Source: an uncultured Nitrospira sp. (GTDB lineage Bacteria > Nitrospirota > Nitrospiria > Nitrospirales > UBA8639). From it: 37,884 bases of DNA. Both the position numbers and the translations under genes were made by a program. The DNA lies in the NCBI GenBank assembly GCA_902500695.1, contig CABVRQ010000010.1, positions 37,183-75,066 of the forward strand, in the 5' to 3' direction. The number at the start of each line of letters is the position of its first letter. Within the stretch, counting starts at the first letter, position 1. Of this stretch, positions 24,704 through 33,026 are shown one piece after another. A model generated the notes under the pieces. It had not been told where the DNA came from, made no database searches, and saw only the letters and a list, made by a program, of their open reading frames with translations.

Positions 24704-24729
24704 TCCCAAGGCTATATTTATTCTTGGGA
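24704..24729 (+). terminator. Stem-loop after the DUF2007 gene
   Basis: TCCCAAG (24704-24710) pairs perfectly with CTTGGGA (24723-24729) around a 12-base AT-rich loop, 20 bases after the stop. No T run follows, so termination is only plausible. Confidence 0.35.
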
Positions 24730-25048
24730 CTCCCATAATCTTGTGCTCTTCGGCACACGCATGACACGTTCCATAATGGATCACGCTGAATTCTGGCGTA
24801 TCCACCTTGGCCCGGATCCTTTGCTGTTGGCTCAGATGACCAGTCTGATTTAACCTGAACCAAGGCTTCACGTCTGTCTCTAATCTCTACAGGTTGATAT
24901 CTGTATTTTTACACTCTGAGGCCACTTAGATTTTATTTAATGTTTTAAGGTTGATCGCTTTGTTGGCGATAGGGCTACAAAGCGAATTGTTGCGGCTTTC
25001 GTCGGAGAGAATCTAAGTAAGGTTTCAAAATACTTTCTTCGACTACAG
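24730..25048. other. Gene-free gap with one stem-loop
   Basis: No gene is seen. An 8-bp perfect stem, TCGCTTTG (24955-24962) with CAAAGCGA (24978-24985), encloses a 15-base loop about 65 bases upstream of the next open frame. It could be part of an mRNA leader. Confidence 0.4.
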
Positions 25049-25405
25049 ATGATTTTCACTCAGCCTCTGGTTGAGGTAATGTCTCTTGCAGGTGAATGGA
25101 AGTGGATGAAGGAATTTTCAGTGGTCGGAAGGGAAAGCGTGAGTGTAGTGCTGTGGGAAGCCTTTATGATTGACCTTATTTTGACGATTTTTGGAACTGT
25201 AGTGGTATTAATTTTGTCTTTTATTGCACCAATTTTTCTGTTAACTGGAGAACTTTTTCTTGGTATTTTGAGCTTAGGGTATTATCGACCTCAATTAAAA
25301 AAGGAGGCCCTTAAAAGCGAACTGCCATATAGAGAGATCAGTTTTTGGGTAGGTCTAACAATTTGGATTGGATTTATCCTTTATGCCACATACCCTCAAA
25401 ACTGA
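25049..25405 (+). CDS. Hypothetical small membrane protein
   Basis: The 118-residue frame has two clear hydrophobic segments (about residues 40-75 and 97-114) separated by a charged stretch rich in lysine and glutamate. Codon use is more AT-rich than in neighbouring genes, which may mean recent acquisition. The start is uncertain: 25049 has no ribosome site, and in-frame ATGs at 25079 and 25106 are alternatives. No family was recognised. Confidence 0.45.
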   Translation: MIFTQPLVEVMSLAGEWKWMKEFSVVGRESVSVVLWEAFMIDLILTIFGTVVVLILSFIAPIFLLTGELFLGILSLGYYRPQLKKEALKSELPYREISFWVGLTIWIGFILYATYPQN

Positions 25406-25433
25406 AAGAATGGAAATTAGATAGCAAAAAATA

Positions 25434-26585
25434 ATGCTTTCCACAAAGTTAATCTGCAGCAGCATTCTTATTCTTTTGCTCTTTGGGCTGCCTCCTCTGG
25501 GTATTGTCTTATCTGGCCAAGCTCTTCCCTACGATTTGACTCTATTGCCCATTCCCCTACAGGCAGGAGAGGCGTCTCTTTCCTGGCCGATATTCGGCCT
25601 GCTGGCCCTGCTCATTTCTGGAACTCTTGCCCCGTTTCTGTGGCGATATGGAAAAACCCGGTGCCACAGCACAGTCAAATCCGCTTCTGCTAAAGGGTTT
25701 CCCTGGTGGGGTTGGATGGGAGTCGGATGGACGGCTTTCGCCTGGATATTAGCCTGGACGCGCTTTTCCTGGTTTCAAGAATGGCAACCACAAACCTTCC
25801 CGCTCCTTTGGTTCGGCTATATTGTCGTCATCAATGCCTTATGTTTTTCACGAACCGGCCAATGCCTTCTCATAAATCAGCCCAAAGTTCTCTTCAAACT
25901 CTTTTTCCTTAGCGCCATCTTTTGGTGGATATTTGAATACCTCAATCAGTTCGTGCAGAACTGGCATTACGTCGGGATACCGGAGGCTCATCCGCTTCTC
26001 ACATTCTTTTGGACGACCATCGCATTTTCAACAGTTCTGCCAGCCGTCCTGGCTACCTATGCGTACCTCTTTTCATTTGTGCAGATGAAGGCACCGTTTG
26101 AGAAATGGTATGCCATCTCCATGGTCGATTCTCCACGAACGGGATGGCTGATGTTCAGTCTTGGTTGTTTCGGGTTGCTGATGATTGGGATTTGGCCCAC
26201 GCTGCTGTATTCTCTTCTCTGGGTGAGCCCGCTTCTGATCATGTTAGGAATACAAATAATACGGAGGGTTCCAACCGTTCTGTCGCCATTGTCGAAAGGA
26301 AACTGGAGTCCCGTGGTTCTTTCCGCTCTGGCAGCCCTGGCTTGTGGAGGATTTTGGGAGATGTGGAATGCCTACAGCCTTGTCCATTGGGAATATTCAA
26401 TTCCCTACGTCCACATACTCCAGATAGGGGAAATGCCGATCCTCGGTTACGCGGGCTATTTGCCGTTCGGCCTCGAATGTCTGACGGTCGCAGCCTTTTT
26501 TCTTGGAAATCAGAATCTCAGAGGTGAAACCTATGCTGGAAACTCTAGCATGCGATTGAAGGCCGTATCAGCCCGTTCCTCCTGA
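25434..26585 (+). CDS. Multi-spanning membrane protein of unknown function
   Basis: The 383-residue protein has about ten hydrophobic segments. Notable motifs are ISGTLAPFLWRYG near residue 60, AIFWWIFEYLNQFVQNWHYVG near 165 and HWEYSIPYVHILQIGEMPILGYAGYLPFGLEC near 330 (quoted in two parts: HWEYSIPYVH and GEMPILGYAGYLPFGLEC). Tryptophans and tyrosines at membrane borders and the conserved-looking acidic residues within helices suggest a transporter or an enzyme acting on a lipid-like substrate. I do not recognise the family. It follows the small membrane gene by 28 bases, so they may be co-transcribed. Confidence 0.7.
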   Translation: MLSTKLICSSILILLLFGLPPLGIVLSGQALPYDLTLLPIPLQAGEASLSWPIFGLLALLISGTLAPFLWRYGKTRCHSTVKSASAKGFPWWGWMGVGWTAFAWILAWTRFSWFQEWQPQTFPLLWFGYIVVINALCFSRTGQCLLINQPKVLFKLFFLSAIFWWIFEYLNQFVQNWHYVGIPEAHPLLTFFWTTIAFSTVLPAVLATYAYLFSFVQMKAPFEKWYAISMVDSPRTGWLMFSLGCFGLLMIGIWPTLLYSLLWVSPLLIMLGIQIIRRVPTVLSPLSKGNWSPVVLSALAALACGGFWEMWNAYSLVHWEYSIPYVHILQIGEMPILGYAGYLPFGLECLTVAAFFLGNQNLRGETYAGNSSMRLKAVSARSS

Positions 26586-26692
26586 GGCTCTCGAAGCATG
26601 ATGCAATACGGATCCATAGCCGTTATCAGATTCATGACGATGTTCATACTCTCTGAGGCTAAGGACCACAGAAAGAGATCGAACGGTTTTTT

Positions 26693-27850
26693 ATGAAAAA
26701 ATTTCACTCGACTCCCGGCACATCAATCCACAAACAGTCTTTCCTCCCTCCTGCGATCGAACCGGCCTCCACCTCAACCGCGGCCATCATCGGTTCATTT
26801 TCCAAGGGGTCGATGACGTCTCCACAACAGGTCCAGACGTGGGTGGCATTTGAGAAAGAATACGGGGGACTAACAAAAGACGCTCTCTCCTCCCACTGCA
26901 TCAAACAGTTCTTTGATAATGGAGGAAAGACCATTTGGGTGGTACGCATCGGAACGGGACAGATCAAAGGCATCTCTCCCTTTCTGCAAGGTCTTGCTCT
27001 TCTCGACCGCATAGGGGGTTTCAATACTTTGATCATTCCTCAAATCGAGCAGCTCCCGGATACCCATGCGATCAAAGTCATGCATGCAGCCATTGCTCTT
27101 GTTGCCAAACACCGTGCGATGTATGTCCTGGATGTCCCCCAACGCGATACCCCCCGACACACGGTCAGGACTCTGATAACCTGGTTTAAGCATCAATCAG
27201 GCATTCACCATCCGAATGTGGCCATGTACGTTCCGCGTGTCCAGGTCCCCCAGTCACTTAAGAAAGCACCCCTGCATACCATCTCCGCCAGCGGAGCTAT
27301 GGCTGGTGTCTTGGCCAGAACCGATCAACAACGAGGAGTATGGAAATCTCCGGCAGGAACGGAGGCCATCCTTCATGGGATTCAGGGTATCGAACAGACA
27401 CTGACGCAACCGGAAATGGGGCAACTCACTAAATTGGGGATTAATCCAATCCGGCAAATGTCACCGTCACAGTTTGTCGCATGGGGTGCACGGACCCTCG
27501 CACCCACCAGGGAGTGGCAGTATCTTTCGGTCCGTCGTCTGGGATTGTTTCTGGAATCAAGCATACAACAGGGATTATGGTGGGTGGTGGGTGAACCAAA
27601 CGACGAAGCTCTGTGGACTCACATTCGCCAAACAATTGAGATATTTCTCCAATCACTCTTCCGGCAGGGGGCCTTTCAAGGGCAAAAAACCCAGGAGGCC
27701 TATTTTGTCAAATGCGGGCGGGATACCATTTCGGCCTCTGACCAGACTGCCGGCATCGTCAACATCATGATCGGATTCGCTCCACTCAAACCAGCTGAAT
27801 TCATGATTCTTAACATCCAGCAGAAAGCCAAACCTTTCGGCCAAGTGTGA
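26693..27850 (+). CDS. Contractile tail sheath protein, solitary
   Basis: The 385-residue protein matches the tail sheath family of contractile phage tails and extracellular injection systems. The N-terminal part has TPGTSIHKQ and TSTAAIIGSFSKGSMTSPQQV, the usual beta-rich handle, then WVAFEKEYGG and a GGKTIWVVRI strand. The C-terminal domain is well preserved: VAWGARTLAPTREWQYLSVR, LGLFLESSIQQGLWWVVGEP, NDEALWTHIRQTIEIFL, EAYFVKCGRDT and KPAEFMILNI. It is short for the family, having only a compact middle region. No tube, baseplate, spike, ATPase or other tail gene is present within the 37.9-kb window, so it either acts with proteins encoded elsewhere or is a relic that has kept an intact frame. 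Confidence 0.88.
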   Translation: MKKFHSTPGTSIHKQSFLPPAIEPASTSTAAIIGSFSKGSMTSPQQVQTWVAFEKEYGGLTKDALSSHCIKQFFDNGGKTIWVVRIGTGQIKGISPFLQGLALLDRIGGFNTLIIPQIEQLPDTHAIKVMHAAIALVAKHRAMYVLDVPQRDTPRHTVRTLITWFKHQSGIHHPNVAMYVPRVQVPQSLKKAPLHTISASGAMAGVLARTDQQRGVWKSPAGTEAILHGIQGIEQTLTQPEMGQLTKLGINPIRQMSPSQFVAWGARTLAPTREWQYLSVRRLGLFLESSIQQGLWWVVGEPNDEALWTHIRQTIEIFLQSLFRQGAFQGQKTQEAYFVKCGRDTISASDQTAGIVNIMIGFAPLKPAEFMILNIQQKAKPFGQV

Positions 27851-27870
27851 TTACCCTTTTTCACTGACAT

Positions 27871-27892
27871 TGCGAAACCGCAGTTTTTTTTT
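27871..27892 (+). terminator. Rho-independent terminator after the sheath gene
   Basis: The short stem TGCG-AAAC-CGCA (27871-27882) is followed by G and nine T residues. The stem has only four pairs, but the long T run makes termination likely. Confidence 0.5.
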
Positions 27893-27937
27893 AAGGCTAG
27901 AGTAAGTGGGAAATGAATGTGCTTGCCCACTCAGGAT

Positions 27938-28333
27938 TTAGGCGGCAATCTCAACCGAATCCCCTACCGATAAGGCAAAGCCAAACAGTCCCAAATAGTG
28001 AGCGGTAAAGACGACCCGCCTTGAAGCATCCCCTTCGGTATGAAAATGTTCAGAAACGAAGAAGGGAAACCAGAAGCTGGTGGTAATGACGACTCGTGGA
28101 TAGGCTTGCTGATCGGGGTCGGAACGCCACACGGTATAGGGAGCCTCGACAGTATCCAAAGCTCGACGAACGTGATCCTGCTCCCGTTCCAGTTTCACAA
28201 AAAACGGCTGACTCGACATCATCACATGGGAGTACCAGAACGTGGCATTTTCAAGACAGGCGGCTTGACTGGACACGTTGGACACATACCCTGCAATTAC
28301 CGCCATCAACAGCAGGAGTATCTTACGCCACAT
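27938..28333 (-). CDS. Exported or membrane-anchored hypothetical protein
   Basis: The 131-residue protein has an N-terminal signal-like hydrophobic segment (residues 5-20, then SNVSSQA). The remainder is mostly soluble, with segments such as PRVVITTSFWFPFFVSEHFH and a hydrophobic stretch before the end. No known domain was recognised. The ribosome site upstream is weak. It faces the sheath gene tail to tail, with the T-rich terminator between them. Confidence 0.5.
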   Translation of the reverse strand: MWRKILLLLMAVIAGYVSNVSSQAACLENATFWYSHVMMSSQPFFVKLEREQDHVRRALDTVEAPYTVWRSDPDQQAYPRVVITTSFWFPFFVSEHFHTEGDASRRVVFTAHYLGLFGFALSVGDSVEIAA

Positions 28334-28520
28334 TTTGATTCATTCTTTCTCGATGCGTATTGATTACGAAAAATCTTAGAGGCCCAACCCGCCTCAACCC
28401 ATGGCCGCTCAAGCCAGACGGCTCTGTTTTTTCATCTCTCTCGATTGTAACGGTCAGATGAGAAAAAACTTGATGGAGATTAACTGCAAATCCAGGAGAG
28501 GAGCAGAGGGTCAAAATCCA

Positions 28521-29459
28521 CTATCTACAGAGTAACGACTGACAAATCCCTTGCATGTCCAATGGAAGATCCACTGAATATTCCTGCAGTATCCCGGATA
28601 CGGGATGCTGAAATCCCAATGTGCGTGCATGGAGCATCACCCGTGGAATGTCGATCTCCGTGACCCGGCAGACGTTCTGACCGCCATACGTCTCATCCCC
28701 CAAAATCGGGCACCCTAAAGACGCCAGATGAACGCGAAGCTGATGTGTCCGACCTGTGCGTGGAGACAAGACCACTCGTGAGACCAAGTCCCCAAATTTC
28801 GTCACGATCCGATACTCCGTGACCGCCCGTTGTGGTTGCGCGGTATTGGATGAAACCTTTTTCGGTTCTCCCCGATCCCGACCGATGGGTAACTCGATCA
28901 CTCCCTGCTCATCCCGGGGTGTGCCCCAGACGAGTGCCTCGTAGATTCGATCGATCGAGTGTGTTTCAAACTGTGCCGCCAGCGTACGATGGGCATGATC
29001 GGTCTTGGCGACCACCATCACTCCGGAGGTATCCTTATCCAGTCGATGGACCAGTCCTGGTAACGCCGTTTTCCCATTGGACATTTCTGCATCGGCATGA
29101 TTTGGAATATGGGCCAACAGCGCATTGAGCACTGTGCCCTCCCAGTTCCCTGACGCGGGATGCACCACCACTCCCGCAGGCTTGTTCAGCACCAGGAGGA
29201 CTTCATCTTCGTGAAGAATTTCCAATGGCATGGCTTTCCCGTCGACCAGGAGCGGTCCCGGCTGGGGAACATCCATCGTTATGTGATCGCCTGGTTGAAT
29301 GGTGTGGCTCGGTTTGACCATCCTGGCATTGACACGGATCCGTCCCAACTCGATCAATCGTTGCAACCGGGAACGGGATATGTCCCGCTCACGGTTGACT
29401 AAAAATTGATCAAGGCGTTTGCGGGCTTCACCCGCCGTCACGACAAATTCAGTAATCAT
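28521..29459 (-). CDS. rluD: 23S rRNA pseudouridine synthase, RluD type
   Basis: The protein has an N-terminal S4 RNA-binding domain (about residues 12-60) and an RluA-family synthase domain. The catalytic motif HRLDKDTSG lies at residues 138-146, with Asp141 as the nucleophile. Downstream, GRTHQLRVHLASLGCPILGD is also typical. RluD isomerises uridines in helix 69 of 23S rRNA; other RluA-family members look similar, so the exact targets are not certain. I used ATG 29459; a TTG at 29468 in frame would add three residues. It stands alone with no obvious operon partner. Confidence 0.92.
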   Translation of the reverse strand: MITEFVVTAGEARKRLDQFLVNRERDISRSRLQRLIELGRIRVNARMVKPSHTIQPGDHITMDVPQPGPLLVDGKAMPLEILHEDEVLLVLNKPAGVVVHPASGNWEGTVLNALLAHIPNHADAEMSNGKTALPGLVHRLDKDTSGVMVVAKTDHAHRTLAAQFETHSIDRIYEALVWGTPRDEQGVIELPIGRDRGEPKKVSSNTAQPQRAVTEYRIVTKFGDLVSRVVLSPRTGRTHQLRVHLASLGCPILGDETYGGQNVCRVTEIDIPRVMLHARTLGFQHPVSGILQEYSVDLPLDMQGICQSLLCR

Positions 29460-29529
29460 AGTAGTCAATCAGAATTGGTGAACGAGTGGAAGGTCAGACG
29501 GGTGGCTATGGGAAACATGCAAAGACCGA

Positions 29530-30402
29530 TTAGTCGACCAGTCGTACGCGGTCACCGCAGCGAATCATACCGCCCTGTGTGACTGACGCATACACCCCAA
29601 CATTGCCGTAATTGTGTTGGACAGCGGTACGAAGAATTCCTGTGTCCTTCGGAAGGTCTCCTTGCGCTAATGTCGTCATCACGCAACGACCGCAGGAGCC
29701 GGTGATCTTCAGGCGCACCTCGTCCCCGATACCCAGTGTATGATCGATCCAGGCTTGTTCGATAAATCCTTCCTGCCCATCCCCTGCAGATTCCACTACC
29801 AGGTTCGGACGAAATCGTGGCTCCTCGAAACGCCCTTCCGGATACGCACCACGAAGCTGGTTGAGCGTGGAGGTGGTCAGTAGATGCACCATGGCAGCAT
29901 CGAAAAAAGTGCCAGTCGGAAGCGAAAAATCCGTCACCGTGTCCCGCTTCTCCCGGCCATCCATATCGGGCCAGTATTCTTCCGACTGCGCCATCCAGGT
30001 TCCAGCCATGACTGATTGAACTCCAGTTACCCGGCCCCCTTCGATGACTGCCAGCGAGACCTCACGGTTCAGGGCTTGCGAGAGGACCTGAGACAGATCC
30101 TTTTGCTCGCTGGTGATAATTGTGCCATCGGGCAAAGTGATGCGGACGCAAGGGACCATTTCATTGTCACTGACCGCCTCCATGAGGCTCGACTGAAAGG
30201 CAAAAAGATTCGGCCATTTTTTGGGGTTTTTGGCGGTGGCCACTTTGCCATCGGCCTTATCCAGAATCGCGTAGACCCGATCTCCTTGAAGTCCGTGGGC
30301 GGTGACCTGAGCAAGGTCTAAGACCTCACCCCTCATCGACTTGACTGGATAGCGCCACAACGACTGAACGACTCCCATTTCGGTTTGCGAAACATTCCTC
30401 AC
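29530..30402 (-). CDS. MOSC domain protein with MOSC N-terminal beta-barrel
   Basis: The 290-residue protein has a MOSC_N domain (LWRYPVKSMRGEVLDLAQV near the start, GLQGDRVYAILD) followed by a MOSC domain with the cysteine motif SCGRCVMTTLAQGD. MOSC proteins bind the molybdenum cofactor and reduce N-hydroxylated compounds or transfer sulfur; YcbX is a relative. I chose GTG 30402 because AAGGAGA lies seven bases upstream; an upstream ATG at 30453 has no such site. Confidence 0.85.
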   Translation of the reverse strand: MRNVSQTEMGVVQSLWRYPVKSMRGEVLDLAQVTAHGLQGDRVYAILDKADGKVATAKNPKKWPNLFAFQSSLMEAVSDNEMVPCVRITLPDGTIITSEQKDLSQVLSQALNREVSLAVIEGGRVTGVQSVMAGTWMAQSEEYWPDMDGREKRDTVTDFSLPTGTFFDAAMVHLLTTSTLNQLRGAYPEGRFEEPRFRPNLVVESAGDGQEGFIEQAWIDHTLGIGDEVRLKITGSCGRCVMTTLAQGDLPKDTGILRTAVQHNYGNVGVYASVTQGGMIRCGDRVRLVD

Positions 30403-30518
30403 GTTGAATTCTCCTTTTTGAATAGTAACCTCCCGGCACGATGACACAGCCATTCACAGGTATCGCTGACTTTTACGCAAGGCCCCGTTAGTGCTCTCTA
30501 TAAGAACAAGCCAGGGTA

Positions 30519-30547
30519 CTTGGGAGGATGAGGCACATCCTCCCAAG
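30519..30547 (-). terminator. Perfect 12-bp stem-loop after the globin gene
   Basis: CTTGGGAGGATG (30519-30530) and CATCCTCCCAAG (30536-30547) are exact inverse repeats around a 5-base loop. It lies 32 bases past the globin stop on the minus strand and upstream of the MOSC gene. No T run follows, but the strength of the stem suggests termination or mRNA 3' end protection. Confidence 0.55.
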
Positions 30548-30578
30548 AATATCACAGAACCAATTACCCCAGGTAGAG

Positions 30579-31037
30579 TTATGGAATTTCGACAATATCG
30601 GACTTCATGGATCCGAGCAACCCGAGTAACTCCTTCTGTTCCGCTTGCGGAACCTTGAATGTATCGAGGGCAGCAACCAGGTCCTCCACCATAGCCGTAA
30701 AGTCGGCATTGCTGATGCGCATTCCCGCATGCGTCGTCTTCATGTCCCTGCCCGTATAGGTGCAGGGTCCACCAGTCGCTCCACAGACTTGATCCACCAG
30801 ATGTCCCTTCAGTTTCGGGATATCGGTAGTGGCAAAGCGACCGTTGATACGCTGATCGTCAGCGACATTGCCGACAAATTCATCGATGACGGCTGTGATA
30901 GCCGGCTTTCCTCCTAACCGGTCGTACAACGATGCCGTCGCCTTTCCTGCCGGGGGTTCAACCGTTGAACAAGCAACCCCACTCAGGAACAGCCCGACAG
31001 CTAACCCGAGATACATACCCTTCACACAGACACGCAT
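30579..31037 (-). CDS. Exported group I truncated haemoglobin
   Basis: The 152-residue protein has a signal peptide (residues 1-23, with Cys23 in a lipobox-like GVAC) followed by a group I truncated globin fold: SLYDRLGGKPAITAVIDEF (about 37-54) and the proximal His103 in MKTTHAGMRISNADF. AAGGAGA just upstream supports the ATG. Truncated globins bind oxygen or nitric oxide. Most are cytosolic, so export to the periplasm or a membrane anchor is uncommon and would suit defence against external nitric oxide or oxygen sensing. The lipobox is imperfect (Gly at -3), so lipid anchoring is not certain. Confidence 0.85.
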   Translation of the reverse strand: MRVCVKGMYLGLAVGLFLSGVACSTVEPPAGKATASLYDRLGGKPAITAVIDEFVGNVADDQRINGRFATTDIPKLKGHLVDQVCGATGGPCTYTGRDMKTTHAGMRISNADFTAMVEDLVAALDTFKVPQAEQKELLGLLGSMKSDIVEIP

Positions 31038-31124
31038 ACCATTTTCTCCTTTCGTTGCTAACTGAGAGCCGGTTCAGACGATTTATCGCAATCCGTCTCA
31101 CTCCTGTAAATCAAGTCTTTCGCC

Positions 31125-31367
31125 TTAAAGACTGGCTTTCACATCACCCATGGACGCACCAAAATTCACGTGAAACACCTGCCCCTCTAACACCAGCGCC
31201 GGAACAGACTTCACCCCTGCCGTTTCGGCCTCACCCACCCGATCGGGTTTTTTCGCAAAGTGCACGATTTCCAGATCGTATTGCTGACGATCAATGGCCT
31301 GAGTCACCATCGTCTCCGCAGACACACAGACCTGACACCCTGCATGATAAAACACGGCTTTTTTCAT
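31125..31367 (-). CDS. Small thioredoxin/glutaredoxin-like protein
   Basis: The 80-residue protein has the redox pair Cys11-Gln-Val-Cys14 in FYHAGCQVC and the cis-proline segment SVPALVL (Pro56), with the compact thioredoxin fold of glutaredoxin size. It probably reduces disulfides or shuttles thiols in the cytosol; there is no signal peptide. AGGAGACAGG lies just upstream of the ATG. It is divergent from the cysteine-bearing MarR-type regulator gene, which may control it from the intergenic region. Confidence 0.75.
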   Translation of the reverse strand: MKKAVFYHAGCQVCVSAETMVTQAIDRQQYDLEIVHFAKKPDRVGEAETAGVKSVPALVLEGQVFHVNFGASMGDVKASL

Positions 31368-31451
31368 AACCTGTCTCCTTTTTGAAATTTTATATTAGTA
31401 TTGAGTCGAAACTAAATGAAATTTAACAGCGATATTCGTATTTGTCAAATC

Positions 31452-31468
31452 TGTATCGAGGCGATACA
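31452..31468. promoter_or_regulatory. Palindromic operator TGTATCGAGGCGATACA before the MarR-type gene
   Basis: Perfect 7-bp arms flank AGG. The site ends eight bases before the regulator's ATG and covers the position of its ribosome site. Binding there by the encoded regulator would shut its own expression. The divergent redox gene starts 84 bases away on the other side and could be controlled too. Confidence 0.6.
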
Positions 31469-31476
31469 ATTGTCCT

Positions 31477-32043
31477 ATGAGCGCACAAGAAGCCAATGAT
31501 GTCCTAGAGCGATTATGCAACCTGCAACGGATGGAGGCACGGGCGTTTGGTCTGCGTTACGGATTACAGCCAGTGCAGATGGAAGCCCTCACATATCTGA
31601 CGCAATGCAATCGCTATTCGAATACGCCGCAAGCCGTGGCGGAGTATCTCGGACTCACGAAGGGAACCGTCTCTCAATCGCTTAAGGTTTTAGAGCAGAA
31701 GGGATATTTGCGGAAGCAAGCGGATAATGAGGACAAACGAATCGTACGCCTTGCGCCGACCAGCAAGGGTAGCCATCTCGTTAAAAAATCTCTTCTCGCC
31801 AGAAGCCTGGAACCGGCACTGGCGATGACGGACTCCATGAAAATCGCTGAATTGACTTCGGTGTTCCGCTCAATCTTGCGAGACATGCAGCAGGCCAATG
31901 GACGAAAAGCCTTTGGTGCCTGCCACACCTGTCGGTTCAATGAAGATCGTCAGAAGAACGGGTACGTCTGCGGTTTGACACGAGAACCGTTAAGCGTGCA
32001 AGACATTCAATTGATCTGCCGCGAGCACCAATATCCGCAATAA
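31477..32043 (+). CDS. MarR-family regulator with a C-terminal cysteine cluster
   Basis: The first 140 of 188 residues form a winged-helix MarR domain: QMEALTYLTQC, VAEYLGLTKGTVSQSLKVLE as recognition region, and NEDKRIVRLAPTSKG as the wing. The last 40 residues carry Cys149, Cys152, Cys165 and Cys181 (ACHTCRF, YVCGL, LICREH), spaced CX2C-X12-C-X15-C. Such a set can bind an iron-sulfur cluster or zinc and would make the protein a redox, oxygen or metal sensor. It probably represses itself through the palindrome at 31452. The divergent thioredoxin-like gene and the exported globin are plausible targets. Confidence 0.85.
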   Translation: MSAQEANDVLERLCNLQRMEARAFGLRYGLQPVQMEALTYLTQCNRYSNTPQAVAEYLGLTKGTVSQSLKVLEQKGYLRKQADNEDKRIVRLAPTSKGSHLVKKSLLARSLEPALAMTDSMKIAELTSVFRSILRDMQQANGRKAFGACHTCRFNEDRQKNGYVCGLTREPLSVQDIQLICREHQYPQ

Positions 32044-32163
32044 CGCATCTTGCACCACATCATCTAGGACTTCCCCCACACAGACGGGTGGCCAAAATCA
32101 TATTCTTTCCCCTCTTGTGTGCAAGCCTTTAAATGCTTCCTGTCGCGCTCGCTTGTTTTTCGG

Positions 32164-32907
32164 CTATTCGGAAATCGTCTTGTACAGTTTGACCGGGGCC
32201 CGTTTTTTCCGCATGCGAATATTGAGCATTTCCACCGTCACGGAAAACGCCATGGCAAAATAGATATAGCCCTTCGGGACATGCACCTCGAACCCCTCCA
32301 CCATCAGGGTCACACCCACGAGAATGAGAAAGGAGAGGGCAAGAACTTTGATGGTCGGATGCTCATCGACAAAATCTCCAATCGCTTGTGCGGCCATCAG
32401 CATCACGAGTACGGCCAGGATGATGGCGATGGCCATGAGAGAAATCTGATCGACCAGACCGACCGCGGTGATCACCGAATCCAATGAAAACACAATATCC
32501 AAAACCGCAATCTGAACGAGAACCATTCCCAAGCTGGCCGCGACAGTTGCGCGCCCGCTCTCTTCTTCTAGCCCTTCCAGACTGTTATGGATTTCATGCG
32601 TAGCTTTTGCCATGAGAAACAGTCCACCGCCGACCAGAATAATATCACGACCTGAAATCGCCTGGGTGAGCACCGTCACCAGCGGTTCAGTGAGTCCCAT
32701 GACCCAGGAAATCGAAAACAGCAATCCCAGGCGCGCCACCATGGCGAGACCAAGCCCTGCTCTTCTGGCAAACACCCGCTGACTCTCGGGAAGACGTCCG
32801 ACCAGGATGGAGATAAAAATAATGTTATCGATCCCCAGGACAATTTCTAACGCGGTTAACGTGCCTAATGCGATCCATGCTTCAGGACTTGTCAGCCATT
32901 CAAACAT
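32164..32907 (-). CDS. TerC-family membrane protein
   Basis: The 247-residue protein has the TerC fold with about seven membrane helices and the conserved acidic motifs: LEIVLGIDNIIFISILVGRL near residue 20, and VLDIVFSLDSVITAVGLV near 130. The C-terminal helix EMLNIRMRKKRAP is also present. TerC proteins export manganese or support metal loading of exported proteins; the link with tellurite resistance is historical. ATG 32907 has AGGAGA seven bases upstream; a longer open frame to 33072 covers the leader and is rejected. The leader contains strong hairpins. Confidence 0.9.
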   Translation of the reverse strand: MFEWLTSPEAWIALGTLTALEIVLGIDNIIFISILVGRLPESQRVFARRAGLGLAMVARLGLLFSISWVMGLTEPLVTVLTQAISGRDIILVGGGLFLMAKATHEIHNSLEGLEEESGRATVAASLGMVLVQIAVLDIVFSLDSVITAVGLVDQISLMAIAIILAVLVMLMAAQAIGDFVDEHPTIKVLALSFLILVGVTLMVEGFEVHVPKGYIYFAMAFSVTVEMLNIRMRKKRAPVKLYKTISE

Positions 32908-32967
32908 CAGATTCTCCTCTTCTTTCTTGTGAACATCGAATATGTTGAGGCATGTCGGCAGCAACAT

Positions 32968-32997
32968 TCCTGCACGGCGATGCGCGACCGTGCAGGA
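32968..32997 (-). promoter_or_regulatory. Strong hairpin in the TerC leader
   Basis: TCCTGCACGG (32968-32977) and CCGTGCAGGA (32988-32997) are exact inverse repeats with a 10-base loop. The hairpin ends 60 bases upstream of the TerC start, and TGTTG/CAACA pairing (around 32943-32966) can form next to it. Manganese-related TerC genes often have riboswitch leaders, but the usual yybP-ykoY sequence motif was not found here. Confidence 0.45.
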
Positions 32998-33000
32998 TGC

Positions 33001-33026
33001 GCCTGCATGAACATGCGGGCTTTTTT
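33001..33026 (+). terminator. Terminator-like hairpin on the plus strand, opposite the TerC leader
   Basis: GCCTGCATG pairs with CATGCGGGC (one G-T pair) around AA, followed by six T residues on the plus strand. No plus-strand gene ends here, so if active it would end an RNA antisense to the TerC leader that also includes the 32968 hairpin. On the minus strand the same sequence forms the hairpin without a T run. Confidence 0.4.
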
